NCBI RefSeq assembly: GCF_020283565.1
Contig: NC_060060.1
Span: 45,062,015 to 45,126,014, forward strand
DNA: 64,000 bases
Reading direction: 5' to 3'
DNA from: Trifolium pratense
Taxonomy: Eukaryota > Streptophyta > Magnoliopsida > Fabales > Fabaceae
The notes beneath the pieces were generated by a model. That model searched no databases, was not told the DNA's origin, and was given only the letters and a program-made list of their open reading frames with translations. Position 1 is the first letter of the stretch. Each line of letters begins with the position of its first letter. Shown piece by piece: positions 11,294-22,539 of the stretch. The position numbers and the translations under genes were made by a program.

Positions 11294-11508
11294 TGTTAAG
11301 AGTCTATATTGTATAAGTGTTGTAGTGTTGTCTTGAGTATATAGTGTTGTGGCTTGTGTTGCGTGGGCCTTAAGTAATGCCTAGCGCGCGTGTGTCAAGG
11401 CCTTGCCTGCGTGCTTGGCTTGTGTGTATATGCATTGTATTGTTGCCTGGCCTGTATAAGGCTTGTACTGTTATCCATAATGAATGAGAAGCACGTTTTG
11501 CTCCAACA
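11294..11508 (+). mobile_element. 3' LTR of the truncated Copia element
   Basis: Begins TGTTAAGAGTC right after a purine tract (AGGGGAGC, 11283-11290) and ends GCTCCAACA. The TGTT/AACA ends match LTR rules. Length is 215 bp. No matching 5' LTR was seen in the window, so the element is 5'-truncated. Confidence 0.7.
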
Positions 11509-11513
11509 TGTTT

Positions 11514-11626
11514 GTCGGGTCCTTTAAATGGTCCATGTTTAAGTTTTGTTTTTTTTACTTATTGGAGAAAATGTAATATTCTTCAATAAGTAATATTATC
11601 ATTTAAAGGGTCCGATAAATAAAATA
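11514..11626. repeat. Foldback hairpin next to the Copia 3' LTR
   Basis: Outer arms CGGGTCCTTTAAATG (about 11516) and CATTTAAAGGGTCCG (about 11610) pair with one mismatch. An inner stem TTACTTATTG...CAATAAGTAA lies between them. The whole block could form a long hairpin. It may be a small foldback element. Confidence 0.5.
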
Positions 11627-11639
11627 CGTTTTAATAAAA

Positions 11640-11960
11640 TATAAAATCGAAACCGGAACAATGTATATTTCATAATTAAAATACAAAATCGAAACACTTT
11701 GACGAATGTTCCCAAAGAACCATAGAAACCGGAACAATGTATGAGTGGTTTCAGAAAACATTACAGAATCGAAATAAAATTGACGAATGTTCCAAAAAAA
11801 AATAATCAAAACCAGGACACTTTTAATGTATGTTCCAATAAAATACACAAAACGGGAATACTCAAATGTTATTCCGGTATAAATATGTGAACCGGAACAC
11901 TATAACATTGTTTTGATAACAATGTGCAAAACGAAACTCATACAAAGTATTTCAGTTTGG
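11640..11960. repeat. Degenerate minisatellite, about 40 bp unit
   Basis: About eight loosely similar units built on AATCGAAACCGGAACAATGT and a following GAATGTTCC. Examples occur near 11646, 11686, 11723, 11765, 11804, 11850, 11888 and 11930. Spacing is about 38-43 bp. Confidence 0.5.
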
Positions 11961-11999
11961 GTTTCAAACCACCTTCGCTCTCTTTTTCTCTCAATCAAA

Positions 12000-13189
12000 C
12001 CAAATAGATTTTAGTGAAATGTGTGAAAAGTGAAAAAATTAATGATTTTAGTTTATATAGAAAGGAAAAATAGACAATTCAATTAGATTCGTAGAAGTGA
12101 AGGATTAAATATAGAGATGGAAGTGAAATTTTTCATTCAATACGTCTCATCATTTGATCAATATGTCGTATCACATATCATTTTATTCAATGGTAAGATT
12201 TATTAATTTAATAATTAAAATAAATTTGTGCGTGATAAAAAACTTGTTTCACTTGCGCATGATAAACTTGGCTATATATATGGATCTTTCTGATTGGTGA
12301 AATAATCAACCGACCCATTTGATCAATTGAGGTAAATTTTGTCCATTTGTCCCCTGTATATCTCATTGATAAAATCGGTGACATACACTTAATTTGATGA
12401 TGTTATTCTCTTTGGACTTTTGAAAGAAATAGAAAGTAATATGGCATAAGGTCAAAAACCCATGTGTCCTTCAATAGAAGTTTTCTATGTCACTCGCCAC
12501 ATCTCAAATTCAAAGTTTATATATCTTCAGTCTTGGTTGCTTTTATGCCTAATAATGGCAAAATATGTCTCTTGGATATTAGGCATCACATGCCTCAAAA
12601 TTTTCGTCATGTAGGTAGAGCCATTACTCAAGTTAGAATGCATATGGTTGAAATTTCTAAATTCAACCAAATCAATGTATGCCAAAAATTGTAATTACTT
12701 TTCTCCTATCCTTTTTATAAGGGTTATATAAGTAAAAAGATAAGTTTATTATTCATCTTCTTAAATTATTAGGAGATATATGTTAATTAAATTAATAAAT
12801 CTAATTAATGGTGATTGGTGATTGATAGTGATAAGACTCAAGATAATCTGTTGGGGATTAATTAATTAATTAATTAATTAATTAATTACATGGTATACAA
12901 AACAAAAACACAATGTTATCTTTTCATTTTTATTTTTTTATACAGACGAGATTACAAATCATCATAAATCACACACATAAATAAGAGAACCGGTGTTTTA
13001 ATCTCAATAATAACGTTCGATCTAATAATTTTCGATCTAATAATTTTGATATTTTTTGTCTGTTGAACTATAACTTCTCAACGGTATCTTTTTATGTCTC
13101 AAGCTAATTTGACAAGCTATTTTAGTTGTTTTATACTCGTTAGCAATAAATATGTAATTGTAGGTTGGCGTTATAAAGAATTAATTTAT
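12000..13189. other. Intergenic, no gene recognised
   Basis: AT-rich. The open frame at 12464-12694 (76 codons) has no recognised domain. A (TTAA)n microsatellite lies at 12857-12889. Confidence 0.55.
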
Positions 13190-13300
13190 TTATTTTACTT
13201 TAAATTGAATAAATGGAATGTCGAGAGTTCGGACATTAACTCCTGAATATAAAATGTGATGTTTCTACCAACTGAGATAAGCTCACTAAGACAAAAAAAT
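13190..13300 (-). repeat. SINE-like repeat (tRNA-type A box)
   Basis: Reverse reading gives AGCTTATCTCAGTTGGTAGAA, close to a tRNA A box (GCTCAGTTGGTAGA type). A weak B-box-like stretch and an A/T-rich tail follow. It resembles the elements at 47101-47250 and 60555-60665. Confidence 0.4.
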
Positions 13301-13520
13301 TAATTTATAACCATAGAATTTATACAAAATTCTTTATATTTCAAGACAAACCTTGAAGGATTCTAATGATACTGAAATAACTATCTCACTCTTGTCTACA
13401 ACATAATTTTTTATTATTCTCTCTCTCTATACTTTAATTTAATCTAGGATCATAATTAGACTCATAATCAACCTGTACAAACTAATTTAATCTCTAGGTA
13501 CATAATAATGTGATTAATAA

Positions 13521-13600
13521 CTTGATGCCAGAACTGATGCCACTTGATGTCAGAACTGACCCCCGAACCAGATTCAACTGATGGTGAAAGCCAAAAAAAA
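13521..13600 (+). repeat. SINE-like repeat, 5'-truncated copy 2
   Basis: Shares GAACTGACCCCCGAACCAGATT, CAACTGATGGTGAAAGCC and the A-tail with the copy at 9028-9141. The 5' half is missing. Confidence 0.5.
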
Positions 13601-14049
13601 ATATTAATGTGCTTAATAAATTCATTTGCATTTCAAAAAAAAAAAAAGACTCATAATCAACCTGTACCAGTAAACCCTAGGGAAATATTCTAGTATGTAA
13701 AAAGGTATTATAAGTTGTTATGTGAGTTGTGAGCTTTAAATATTCTAATATTTAAAGCTTCATTTAATATTTGGTTTTGTTAAAATGATTTTACAAGTTA
13801 ATAGAGATTAAAAAATGTAGGAAAAACCCCTAGTTGAAGAAAACCCTAATTTTGAGGGACATGCAAATATTTTTACATCTTTAAAAGGTTAATGTGATTG
13901 TGAATTAGAACTAACCTCTTTATCTCAAAGAATGAGACTTTAAAGTTTGTGTCAATTTGGATATAAAAGTTTTTATGTTATGTTTCTTTGAAGAAACATT
14001 TTGATCTATAAGTTGTTAAGGAAAGTATTAGGATTGAATTTCAATAATT

Positions 14050-14250
14050 ATGAAAGTATCGAATCAAGTCATTGGGTTCAACTAGTTAATGAGCTTCACC
14101 AAAAAGGAGGGATTTCGGGAGAACCCGGGTTCGATTTTCTGGGTAGAACAATTTTTTGGCCAGACTTTACTTACCTCGTGGTCGAACTCTGGACTACTAG
14201 GACCCCTTTCTCCTAGGAACCAGAGGGTTATGAAAAAAAATTATGAAAGT
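14050..14250 (+). repeat. SINE-like repeat, second family, copy 1
   Basis: TTGGGTTCAACTAGTTAATGAG (A-box-like), then GAACCCGGGTTCGATTTTCTGG (B-box-like), CCAGACTTTACTTACCTCG and an A-rich end. A diverged copy is at 41125-41305. The open frames here are incidental. Confidence 0.5.
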
Positions 14251-14631
14251 ATCAAAATTTTAAAAGTGTTGCATTTCTTTATAAGAAAATACTAAACAAT
14301 ATCACGAGACACTAGTTAAACATGTTAATAAGAAAATTTCGTCTTGAAACTTGTGCATTCAATACCTTAAAAATGTAAAAGTTATTTCACAACATTAATT
14401 TTATCATTAGCTAGCGGCCAGACAGAGCGTGTTTCGCGTCTATCTGTGTCTATTATGCAAATTTATGTTAAAAAAAATAAAATTAGACATGCATTATGGT
14501 GAGTTTGTTAGTAAAATATTTTTGCCGCTAAAAAAACAAAAAAATTGCTTATGTTATGATGAGTTTGTTAATTAAAGATTTTTGTTGTTAAAAAAATAAA
14601 ATAAAAAAATCAAGAATAATGTTGATATTAT

Positions 14632-15187
14632 GAAAAGTCTACACCAAAATAATTTATATCCTCTTTATATATAGGTATAGATTTCCTTTTTTGATAAGTA
14701 TTTAGTCAAAAGTTCGATCTTCAATTAATGTGAATTAAATAATATTGGGTAGAATACACCTACCACCACCAAAAACCGGCATTTCGCGAGCAAGCCGCAG
14801 TGCAAGATGCGAAAACAGAACCAACATGCGAGCAATCGGCGGTGCAAGATCTAGAACCAGAATCAACACAATTACACCACCAACCCTAAAGAGGTGAAAA
14901 TGTGGCGCGAAAAGTCTACACCAAAAAAATTTTATATCCTCTTTATATATAGGTATAAATTTCCTTTTTTGATAAGTATTTAGTCAAAAGTTCGATCTTC
15001 AATTAATGTGAATAAAATAATATTGGGTAGAATACACCTACCGCCACCCAAAACCGGCATTTCGCGAGCAAGCTACGGTGCAAGATGCAAAAATAGAACC
15101 AACATGCGAGCAACCAGCGGTGCAAGATCTAGAACCAGAATCAACACAATTACACCACCAACCCTAAAGAGGCGAAAATGTGGCGCG
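14632..15187 (+). repeat. Tandem duplication, two units of about 277 bp
   Basis: The first unit (14632-14908) and the second (14909-15187) both run from GAAAAGTCTACACC to GAAAATGTGGCGCG with about 95 percent identity by eye. Each holds a GC-richer core with GCGAGCAAGC and GGTGCAAGAT. The open frame at 15008-15253 lies in the second copy and is not recognised. Confidence 0.8.
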
Positions 15188-15546
15188 GAGGAGGGGTCGC
15201 ATCGTACCGCCAACCACCAAGTCTACATTAGAAAGAGGGAGGATTGGATTTGAAGGAGAAGTGAACACGCGGTGTTTGCTTTAGAGAGAGTACAAAAAAG
15301 ATGTTTATAAGACATCGGTTGCTGTTATCGTCACGTGAGTTAATACATTACAACAAATATACGAAGTCAATTCTAGCGCATGTGAGTTAATATCTTCATT
15401 TAGTAGGAGTCTAAAATGTATCATCTTTGGGACACACAACACAACTCCAATATACGTGTAATTAAAAGTATTTTTAATAAAATATCAAATAATTCTTTAA
15501 ATACTATACCAATAAATAAATAATAATAATAATTCATTAAGTATTA

Positions 15547-15805
15547 CTCCCTCCGTCCCAAAATATAAGAACTCATTGATCACTGCACATATGTTAATAC
15601 ATAATTTTGATTACAAATATCTTTAGTTCTCTACTAGTAAAAATTATAGAAATTTGATATTTTAAAAATATTCATCGAAACAAATCAAACAAGATCTTAT
15701 ATGATAATATTTACATTTATATACTTTTAAAAAAATACGGTCAAAACAAGACATATGAATAGTGGATTTAGTCAAAGAAGGTCTTATAAAATGAGACGGA
15801 TGGAG
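15547..15805. mobile_element. Stowaway-like MITE
   Basis: Ends CTCCCTCCGTCCCAAAATATAAG and CTTATAAAATGAGACGGATGGAG form terminal inverted repeats flanked by TA on both sides (15545-15546 and 15806-15807). It is 259 bp with no coding. These are typical Tc1/mariner-derived MITE features. Confidence 0.8.
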
Positions 15806-15807
15806 TA

Positions 15808-16438
15808 TCATTTCTTTTTTTATCTTTACACAAATAAACACTAAATGTAGTCATTTTCACGAGCAGCTTCTGTTGGAGTCTCTGATTGGTTCAAAAGCAA
15901 TTTTTGGAAGTTGTCGTTGATTCTTATTCTGATCAATTTCGTCGAATTGATTGTTTCCGGAATGTTTGGCTAGAAATGGATGTTGTTGTTTGATGTTAGA
16001 TTGATACAATGAGTTGTTGGTGTGTATTCATGTCTCAGTGTTGACGGTCGAGATCAGTCACCACTCTCAAAATCTGGATTCAGTGCTCTCCGCACCATTG
16101 TTGATTTTAGACTATTTTTACAATCCTCGTCATTCTTCTATTTGACATTAGGCTGATTGGCTTAAAAGAGTAATTGATTGTCTGTAGATTTTTGGACTCG
16201 TTATGTGTTGATTGTCGGTCTGTGCACCAATGTCTACCTCCTACTAGTGTTAGGCTGAAATAGAGGTTGGACATTAATTGTGTTGTGTTAAAGCATTTTT
16301 TGTGATCATGACATAGATACAAAGTTTAATTTTCATTGTCGTAGGCAATGAATAATTTCCGTTAGAAAACTCTATGGGGCACACAAGGTAAATTTCAATC
16401 TAATGTACATATATGTATGTGCATATATACATATTTAA
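15808..16438. other. Intergenic, no gene recognised
   Basis: Contains a possible short T-rich repeat region and no domain-bearing frame. Confidence 0.5.
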
Positions 16439-16478
16439 TTAATGCTCACCCGGAGAACACCGAAGCTCTAAACTAGTA

Positions 16479-16776
16479 CTTCCTCCGTCCCAAATTATAA
16501 AAACAAAAAAACAAAAATCACACTTATTAAGAAAAAGTAAAACATGATAATTTGAAATATGTTTTTGTGGATTTTTCTTGAAATAAGTTGCATGAGAAGA
16601 TGTAAAAGCAATTCTTATCGGTTGTTGTTTATTGAAAAAATGTAAGAGAAAAAAAATTAAATGCAATTTGCATATAATTTTATGAGATTAAGAAAAAAAT
16701 ATTATTGAAAATAGTTTTTCCCTCATAATTTGAGACAAAAAAATGAATATTTTTCCTTATAATTTGGGACGTAGAG
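16479..16776. mobile_element. Stowaway-like MITE
   Basis: Inverted ends CTTCCTCCGTCCCAAATTATAA and TTATAATTTGGGACGTAGAG are flanked by TA on both sides (16477-16478, 16777-16778). Length is 298 bp. Confidence 0.75.
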
Positions 16777-16826
16777 TATATTATTAAAAGGGGTATAAAC
16801 TTTTCAAATAATTCATATGTTTTGTT

Positions 16827-17189
16827 TTTTGACAATGTGTTGCTTATTCCGCTACAATTTCATAAAGTTCTTTTTTCTAATAAGCTTATCCTAAAGAACA
16901 AATTTATACCCTTATTTGAATTAAATTGACATGTTTGGATGGTTGATCATTTAGGATCGATTCCTCATAGCTTTTTTTTTTCTTCTGTACCATCATAAGC
17001 CAACGGAAAATGAATTTGGATATACTATATAATTTTCTCTCATTTCTTTTCGTAGTTATAAATTTTCACTAATTTTTTTAATTACAATTTTATGAACAAA
17101 TAATTGACTATAAAGGCCAATTATATTGAACAAGAATATATGCCAAATATGTGCACGATTATTATGACTTCGAATGTCAATTATTCTTG
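16827..17189 (+). repeat. Dispersed repeat, copy A
   Basis: Strongly similar in the same orientation to 30895-31332: TGTGTTGCTTATTCCGCTACAA, then TTTGGATGGTTGATCATTTAGG and a common end at TCGAATGTCAATTATTC. No coding sequence is seen. Copy B has small insertions and deletions. Confidence 0.8.
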
Positions 17190-17861
17190 AGTTTATCGAA
17201 AGTCACAGATTATTATCTAAATGTTGCTATTGTTTATCGAATTCTCTTAATTATGTCGATCACTGTTACATCTGCAAAAACATTCTAACAATGTCTCTTA
17301 TAAAATTACCTACTGTGGAAGAAACTTTTGGAAAAATAAAATAACCATTTGTTTATAAGTCAATTTCAAAATCAAGAATTACATATTGAGTGTAGCACAT
17401 TTTACAGATTAATCATGTCTCTTAAACATGTGAACTAGGGTACGTTGTGTCTCTTATCGATGTTTTAAGTATAATTGTTTTTTTGTTATGAGAAATCAAC
17501 AATTTCATTTTATTGAACATTTGTATACCTAATGAACGATATCCTAAATTCAACCCAAAAATAAAAACATCAAATACATTGTATCATAATTATAAGGCAA
17601 TTCTAACATATATGAGTTAATATATTTATAATGCGCGTTAAAAATATATATTTAAAACACGCGTATTAAATGATCGAGAAATAAAACAAAAAAAATTTAT
17701 TAAGAAAATACATAGATATTGAATATATTTCATTAAATACTATTTTTTTTTTAAATATATCTTTATTAATTTTTAGTCTTTTGATGTACCATAAAAAATA
17801 AAAAAATTTAGTCTTTTGACAAATAGTAAATACTCTTAGTATTCATGAACATGAACGTGTA

Positions 17862-17985
17862 CTCCTTTCGTCTCAAAATATAAGTAAAAATTAATCAATA
17901 AAATTGATGTATTTAATTTAGAATTTAGACTAGATACATTAATAACTTTTGACCTATTTTTATTTATATTTTGAGACGGAATGAA
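17862..17985. mobile_element. Short Stowaway-like MITE, decayed
   Basis: CTCCTTTCGTCTCAAAATATAAG at the left pairs with TATATTTTGAGACGGAATGAAG at the right. TA is present on the left only. About 124 bp. Confidence 0.6.
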
Positions 17986-18029
17986 GATTCATATTTTCAA
18001 CTCTAAATTTAATACCACCTTTCACTGTA

Positions 18030-18151
18030 CTTCATCTGTCCTAAAATATAAGCAAAAAATTGTCAACAAAATTGGATGTATTTAGTTCAAATCTTTAATT
18101 AAATACATCAAATTTCTTTAATCCATTTTTGCTTACAATTTTGGGAAAGAG
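18030..18151. mobile_element. Stowaway-like MITE in the MATE gene promoter
   Basis: CTTCATCTGTCCTAAAATATAAGC and GCTTACAATTTTGGGAAAGAG form inverted ends, with TA on both sides (18028-18029 and 18152-18153). It ends about 105 bp upstream of the MATE TATA box. Confidence 0.7.
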
Positions 18152-18252
18152 TAAGACATAAATGTTTCAAATATCAATCCCAAATTTTTTTTAGCTTTTG
18201 CCAAACTTCCTCAAAGTCAGAGTTTTCAAAGACCTTGGTCCCCTCAAGAAAA

Positions 18253-18330
18253 TCACTATAAAACCCCCAACAACAATCCTTTCAATACTCATTCCTCAAA
18301 CACACTCTCTCTCTCTCTCTCTCTCTACAT
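18253..18330 (+). promoter_or_regulatory. MATE gene core promoter: TATA box and CT-rich start region
   Basis: TATAAA at about 18257-18262 (CACTATAAAACCC) lies about 160 bp before the start codon. A (CT)n tract at 18304-18326 falls where the transcript start or early 5'UTR would be. CT-rich stretches near starts are common in plant promoters. The exact start is inferred. Confidence 0.6.
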
Positions 18331-18419
18331 CTCTCCCCTGTTTTGACACTCTGTTTCACCTCTATTCAAACCCATATTTTCTCCCTAAAAAGAGACACAA
18401 AAAAAAAAAATCAAACACC

Positions 18420-20006
18420 ATGTGTGAAACAAATCAAGAACAAACCAACATGATTTTCACCAACCCTTTAATCCCAAAACAAAAAAAAAACCAAACTTTT
18501 CATCGCCATCTCTCTCATACCTTCAAAGAAATGACATCCATTTCAAAGATAGCTTTTCCAATGATCCTAACTTGTGTTCTCTTATATTTTAGATCCATGA
18601 TTTCAATGTTTTTTCTTGGTCATCTCAATGAACTTGCTCTTGCTGGTGGTTCCCTTGCTGTTGGTTTTGCCAACATCACTGGTTACTCCATTCTTTCTGG
18701 TCTTTCTGTTGGTATGGAACCAATTTGTGGTCAAGCTTTTGGTGCTAAAAAGTTTACACTTCTTGGTCTTTGTCTTCAAAGAACCATTCTTTTACTCCTT
18801 TTGGTTTCAATACCAATATCAATTTCATGGCTTTACATGAAAAAACTTCTTTTGTTTTTTAACCAAGATGAAGAAATCGCAACAATGGCTCAAATATATT
18901 TACTTTATTCAATTCCTGATCTTGTTGCACAATCCTTCATTCACCCTTTGAGAATTTACCTTAGGACTCAATCCATTACTCTTCCTCTTACCCTTTGTGC
19001 AACTTTCTCAATTATTCTTCACATACCCATTAATTATTTTCTTGTTTTTTATCTTGATTTGGGTATAAAGGGTGTTGCTTTAAGTGGGGTATGGACAAAT
19101 TTCAACCTTCTTGGTTCTTTGATTTTATACATTTATTTTTCCGGCACACACGAAAAAACGTGGGCCGGGTTTTCTTTAGAATGTTTCAAAGAATGGAAGA
19201 CACTTCTTAACCTCGCCATTCCAAGCTGCGTTTCTGTCTGCTTGGAATGGTGGTGGTATGAATTTATGATAATCTTTTGTGGATACTTAAGTAATCCAAA
19301 AACAAGTGTTGCATCAATGGGGGTGTTAATCCAAATTACTTCATTGATGTACATTTTACCTTATTCACTAAGCAATAGTGTTTCAACAAGAGTTGGTAAT
19401 ATGATAGGTGCACAAAAGCCATCAAAAGCTAAACTTTCTGCAATTTCAGGACTTTCTTTCAGTTTCATTTGTGGGGTATTGGCATTTATTTTCACTCTTT
19501 GTGTAAGAAACATGTGGGCTAGTATATTTACAAAAGACCAAAGAATCATTGATTTAACATCAATGGTTTTGCCAATTATAGGTTTATGTGAATTAGGTAA
19601 TTGTCCTCAAACAACAGGTTGTGGTGTTCTTAGAGGAACAGCAAGGCCTAAAGTTGGTGCTAATATCAACTTAGGTTGTTTTTATCTCATTGGAATGCCG
19701 GTTTCGATTTGGTTAGCTTTTTATGGTGGTTATGATTTTAAAGGTCTTTGGCTTGGTTTACTTGCTGCTCAGGCATCATGTGCTGTTACTATGTTGATTG
19801 TTCTTTATAAAACTGATTGGAAATTTGAAGCTTTAAGAGCAAGGAAACTTACTGGTGAGAATGAGAACAATCAAATTGATGAAGAGAAGTCACTTGTTTA
19901 TGTAAACAATGAAGATTGTTTGTCATTTTTTGATGATGTTTCTGATGAAGAAGAAGAAGATGATGATAATGATGAGGATGATGAAGGGTGTTTATGTTTG
20001 GTTTAA
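18420..20006 (+). CDS. MATE family efflux transporter, DTX49-like
   Basis: Encodes 528 residues in a single exon. MATE carriers export organic cations or metabolites, usually by antiport with H+ (or Na+), across plasma or organelle membranes. About twelve hydrophobic segments lie in two halves. Conserved blocks are GLSVGMEPICGQAFGAKK (about 94-111), PYSLSNSVSTRVGNMIGA (about 314-331) and QTTGCGVLRGTARPKVGA (about 397-414). The hydrophilic tail ends in an acidic run, DEEEEDDDNDEDDEGCLCLV (509-528). The lack of introns and the length fit the plant MATE subgroup that includes Arabidopsis DTX49/50-like proteins. The start at 18420 is preferred over an upstream in-frame ATG at 18198 because that one lies before the TATA box. 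An AATAAA overlaps the stop at 20005. No partner genes are nearby. The substrate is unknown. Confidence 0.93.
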   Translation: MCETNQEQTNMIFTNPLIPKQKKNQTFHRHLSHTFKEMTSISKIAFPMILTCVLLYFRSMISMFFLGHLNELALAGGSLAVGFANITGYSILSGLSVGMEPICGQAFGAKKFTLLGLCLQRTILLLLLVSIPISISWLYMKKLLLFFNQDEEIATMAQIYLLYSIPDLVAQSFIHPLRIYLRTQSITLPLTLCATFSIILHIPINYFLVFYLDLGIKGVALSGVWTNFNLLGSLILYIYFSGTHEKTWAGFSLECFKEWKTLLNLAIPSCVSVCLEWWWYEFMIIFCGYLSNPKTSVASMGVLIQITSLMYILPYSLSNSVSTRVGNMIGAQKPSKAKLSAISGLSFSFICGVLAFIFTLCVRNMWASIFTKDQRIIDLTSMVLPIIGLCELGNCPQTTGCGVLRGTARPKVGANINLGCFYLIGMPVSIWLAFYGGYDFKGLWLGLLAAQASCAVTMLIVLYKTDWKFEALRARKLTGENENNQIDEEKSLVYVNNEDCLSFFDDVSDEEEEDDDNDEDDEGCLCLV

Positions 20007-20019
20007 TAAATCTCTTTTG

Positions 20020-22349
20020 TAAAGAGAAAAAATAGATAGTAATAATAATACCATTTATGAAACTTGTCTTTAACTGTATATAGAGTAGTAGCAGGTAGAG
20101 ACATATTATGACTTTTATATAAATATGAGATTAATTTTCGTCCTATGGTGGATTTGGATTTGACGCAGTAACTCGTCCTGATTGTCGGATCTTTAATCGA
20201 CGTCTTAGATCTTAAAATCAATATTTGAAATCTTAAACAACATGTTACTGCTTAAGATCTTATATGACTACTGCATAGAAAACAACTATTAATATAAGAC
20301 AGCTCAGATAACACAACCGTTGATTTTAAGCAAAAATGCACTTTATAAAATGTTATAGGACTACTGCATAGAATTTGCATCCTACAATGTCACCGTAATT
20401 TTTTTTAACTCAATCGACAATTTACAATCAATCATATATATAACTTTAGAAATAATTATTGTTTATGTCAAATATTTTTGATAATATCGTGAATATAATT
20501 GATTGATACAGGAAAAACTTTTACGGTGGTGACAGTGTATATAAATTAAATTAAATCATAAATATATCTATTGTGGAAATTTTAGATAGAAAAGGGGGAC
20601 CAAATTCGCTGCTCTAGCTGCATCACGCAATTACATGTGGTAAACAATCTCAAGCGTAAACTTATGGTCGAACAGATCAAATTGATTTACTTTTCATTTA
20701 ATATTTGATCTTATCCATTCGTTTTTTATTAGACGGCCTACACCAGTTATTGTGTTAACATAGTAATCGTGTAATATTCAATCCCGCAAAAGGGTGTGTT
20801 GTTGGGAAAAATTTTACATGGTCCATGGCCCTTCTTAGGCTATGTTCTGATAACTTTTCTGTGAAATTCAATGGCAATTTTGCAGTGCATTGAATGTCAT
20901 GGGAAAGTAGAAAAAACGTGTTGTGCTAAAGATAGGTACTATTTTCTTTAATGTGTGTACCCTCTGTTCGTTTATCTGTTTCTATCAGCTACACACAGAA
21001 AATGAGACAATCATTTCCTTACTTCTCTGATTTGTACTGTCTTTTTTTAGTTCCTTTTAATTTTAACATGTAATTAAATCTCATTTTGTCTTATTTTCCA
21101 TTTGTTGTTTTGTCCTTCAAATGAAGGGTATTCATAAAAAGCTAAGAACAAATAATATTCTAAATTTATATGAGAATAATATATAGTCAAACAACTTTAC
21201 ATTATCTAAGATTATATATATTAAGTTATTCAACATGGTTTCAGTTCAACGATAAGAATTTGACTTTATAATCTCGAGAAATATGTTCATATTTCACATT
21301 ATATATACTTCCAATTCAAATATGTATCCTTAAGCAAAGTCTTGAGAATCCTCACTCCACATTAAAGAGTTTAAGATCCACTAAAAATGTTACTTTGAGA
21401 AATTCTATTTATGAGAGAATTGACATAAATGAGAAAAATTGTGGAATATCCATTTTCAAACATATTTTGAAAAAAAAAAAAGTTAGTGCTATACATAGCG
21501 AATTATTGGCTCGTGAAAGTTCACATACTTGTTTGTTTTTTACGTTTTAGGAAAGCATGAAAATGATATTTTTGTCATTCATAAAAATCAGGTCAGGTCG
21601 ATGTTTAACCGACGTCCACAAAGCTCTACTTATGAGAGAGAATAAATACAAATGAGAAAATAGTTGAATCAATTTTCAAATAAATTTTATGAAATATTAG
21701 TGTTACATACTGAATCATTATATTGGCTCGTGAAAGTTCACGATACTTGCGTGTATTTTATTTTTTGAGTTGAAAGTAATGAATATAAATGTTACTTTTG
21801 TCTTTCACGAAAATCAGGTTTAGTCAATGTTTGACCGATGACCAATCGAAATTCTACGTGATACATTGCCTCCCGATATCATTTCCCTTTAAGAAATGAG
21901 TTTCATTAATTTTTCATGCATGTTTATCTGTCTTATAAATAAAATCATCTATTTACTTTAAGAAATGATAAGGATTTCAACTCTCACATTAAAAAAATCA
22001 TTGAAATTGATGAAAATAAATATTTCTAAATGCATCAAAACCAATGCATTTCATTGAATAATATGTTTCAAATACAAAGAGAAAAATTTCTAAAAAATTC
22101 CAAATAGCAACATTAGCTTCCCCCTTTGTTATAAAGTATGATCATTATCATTTGCTTTCAAAATGGAAAACAAATAAACTTTAACAAGATTCACTCTCAA
22201 GTATAAGAATTTGTTAATGTATTCAAATTGACATAGGAGTTTAGAGCTTCAATTTAAGCATAGTAGCCAGCCTATACAATTAAATTAATGTTGTCACTTA
22301 TTCATTCCCAAAAAAATATGTTGTTCACTTATTATATATGTTAGTGGAT
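20020..22349. other. Intergenic, no gene recognised
   Basis: AT-rich sequence after the MATE gene. A diverged tandem duplication of about 220 bp lies at 21401-21845 (entry below). No domain-bearing frame is visible. Confidence 0.55.
21401..21845 (+). repeat. Diverged tandem duplication, about 220 bp unit
   Basis: Both halves carry TATGAGAGA, then ATTGGCTCGTGAAAGTTCAC, then CATAAAAATCAGGTCAGGTCG or a close variant, followed by a GATGTTTAACCGACG-like word. The second starts at about 21621. Confidence 0.6.
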
Positions 22350-22358
22350 ATAAAATAA

Positions 22359-22529
22359 GGAAAATACTAAACAGTGTCTCTGGGACAATGTTTAAGAAAA
22401 CATATTTAATTATATCACATTGAAACTTAGTCAACTCCTCGAAAATTTAAAAAATGTTATTTTTAACTTAAAAATTTCTTTTTTTTGTTTCCTTAACCAG
22501 TACCCCCGAGACACCGGTTAGCATGACCC
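22359..22529. mobile_element. Palindrome-ended MITE, copy 1
   Basis: A 171-bp foldback with ends GGAAAATACTAAAC and GTTAGCATGACCC, flanked by a perfect 9-bp duplication ATAAAATAA (22350-22358, 22530-22538). Each end carries a near-palindrome (CAGTGTCTCTGGGACA, and CCAGTACCCCCGAGACACCGG). The 9-bp duplication suggests a Mutator-like origin. The same family occurs at 57681-57854. Confidence 0.75.
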
Positions 22530-22539
22530 ATAAAATAAT

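Noticed and set aside
18198..18419. Upstream in-frame ATG extending the MATE protein by 74 residues
   Set aside because: It lies before the TATA box and would put the CT-rich leader inside the protein. The MCETNQEQ start at 18420 fits the usual MATE length.
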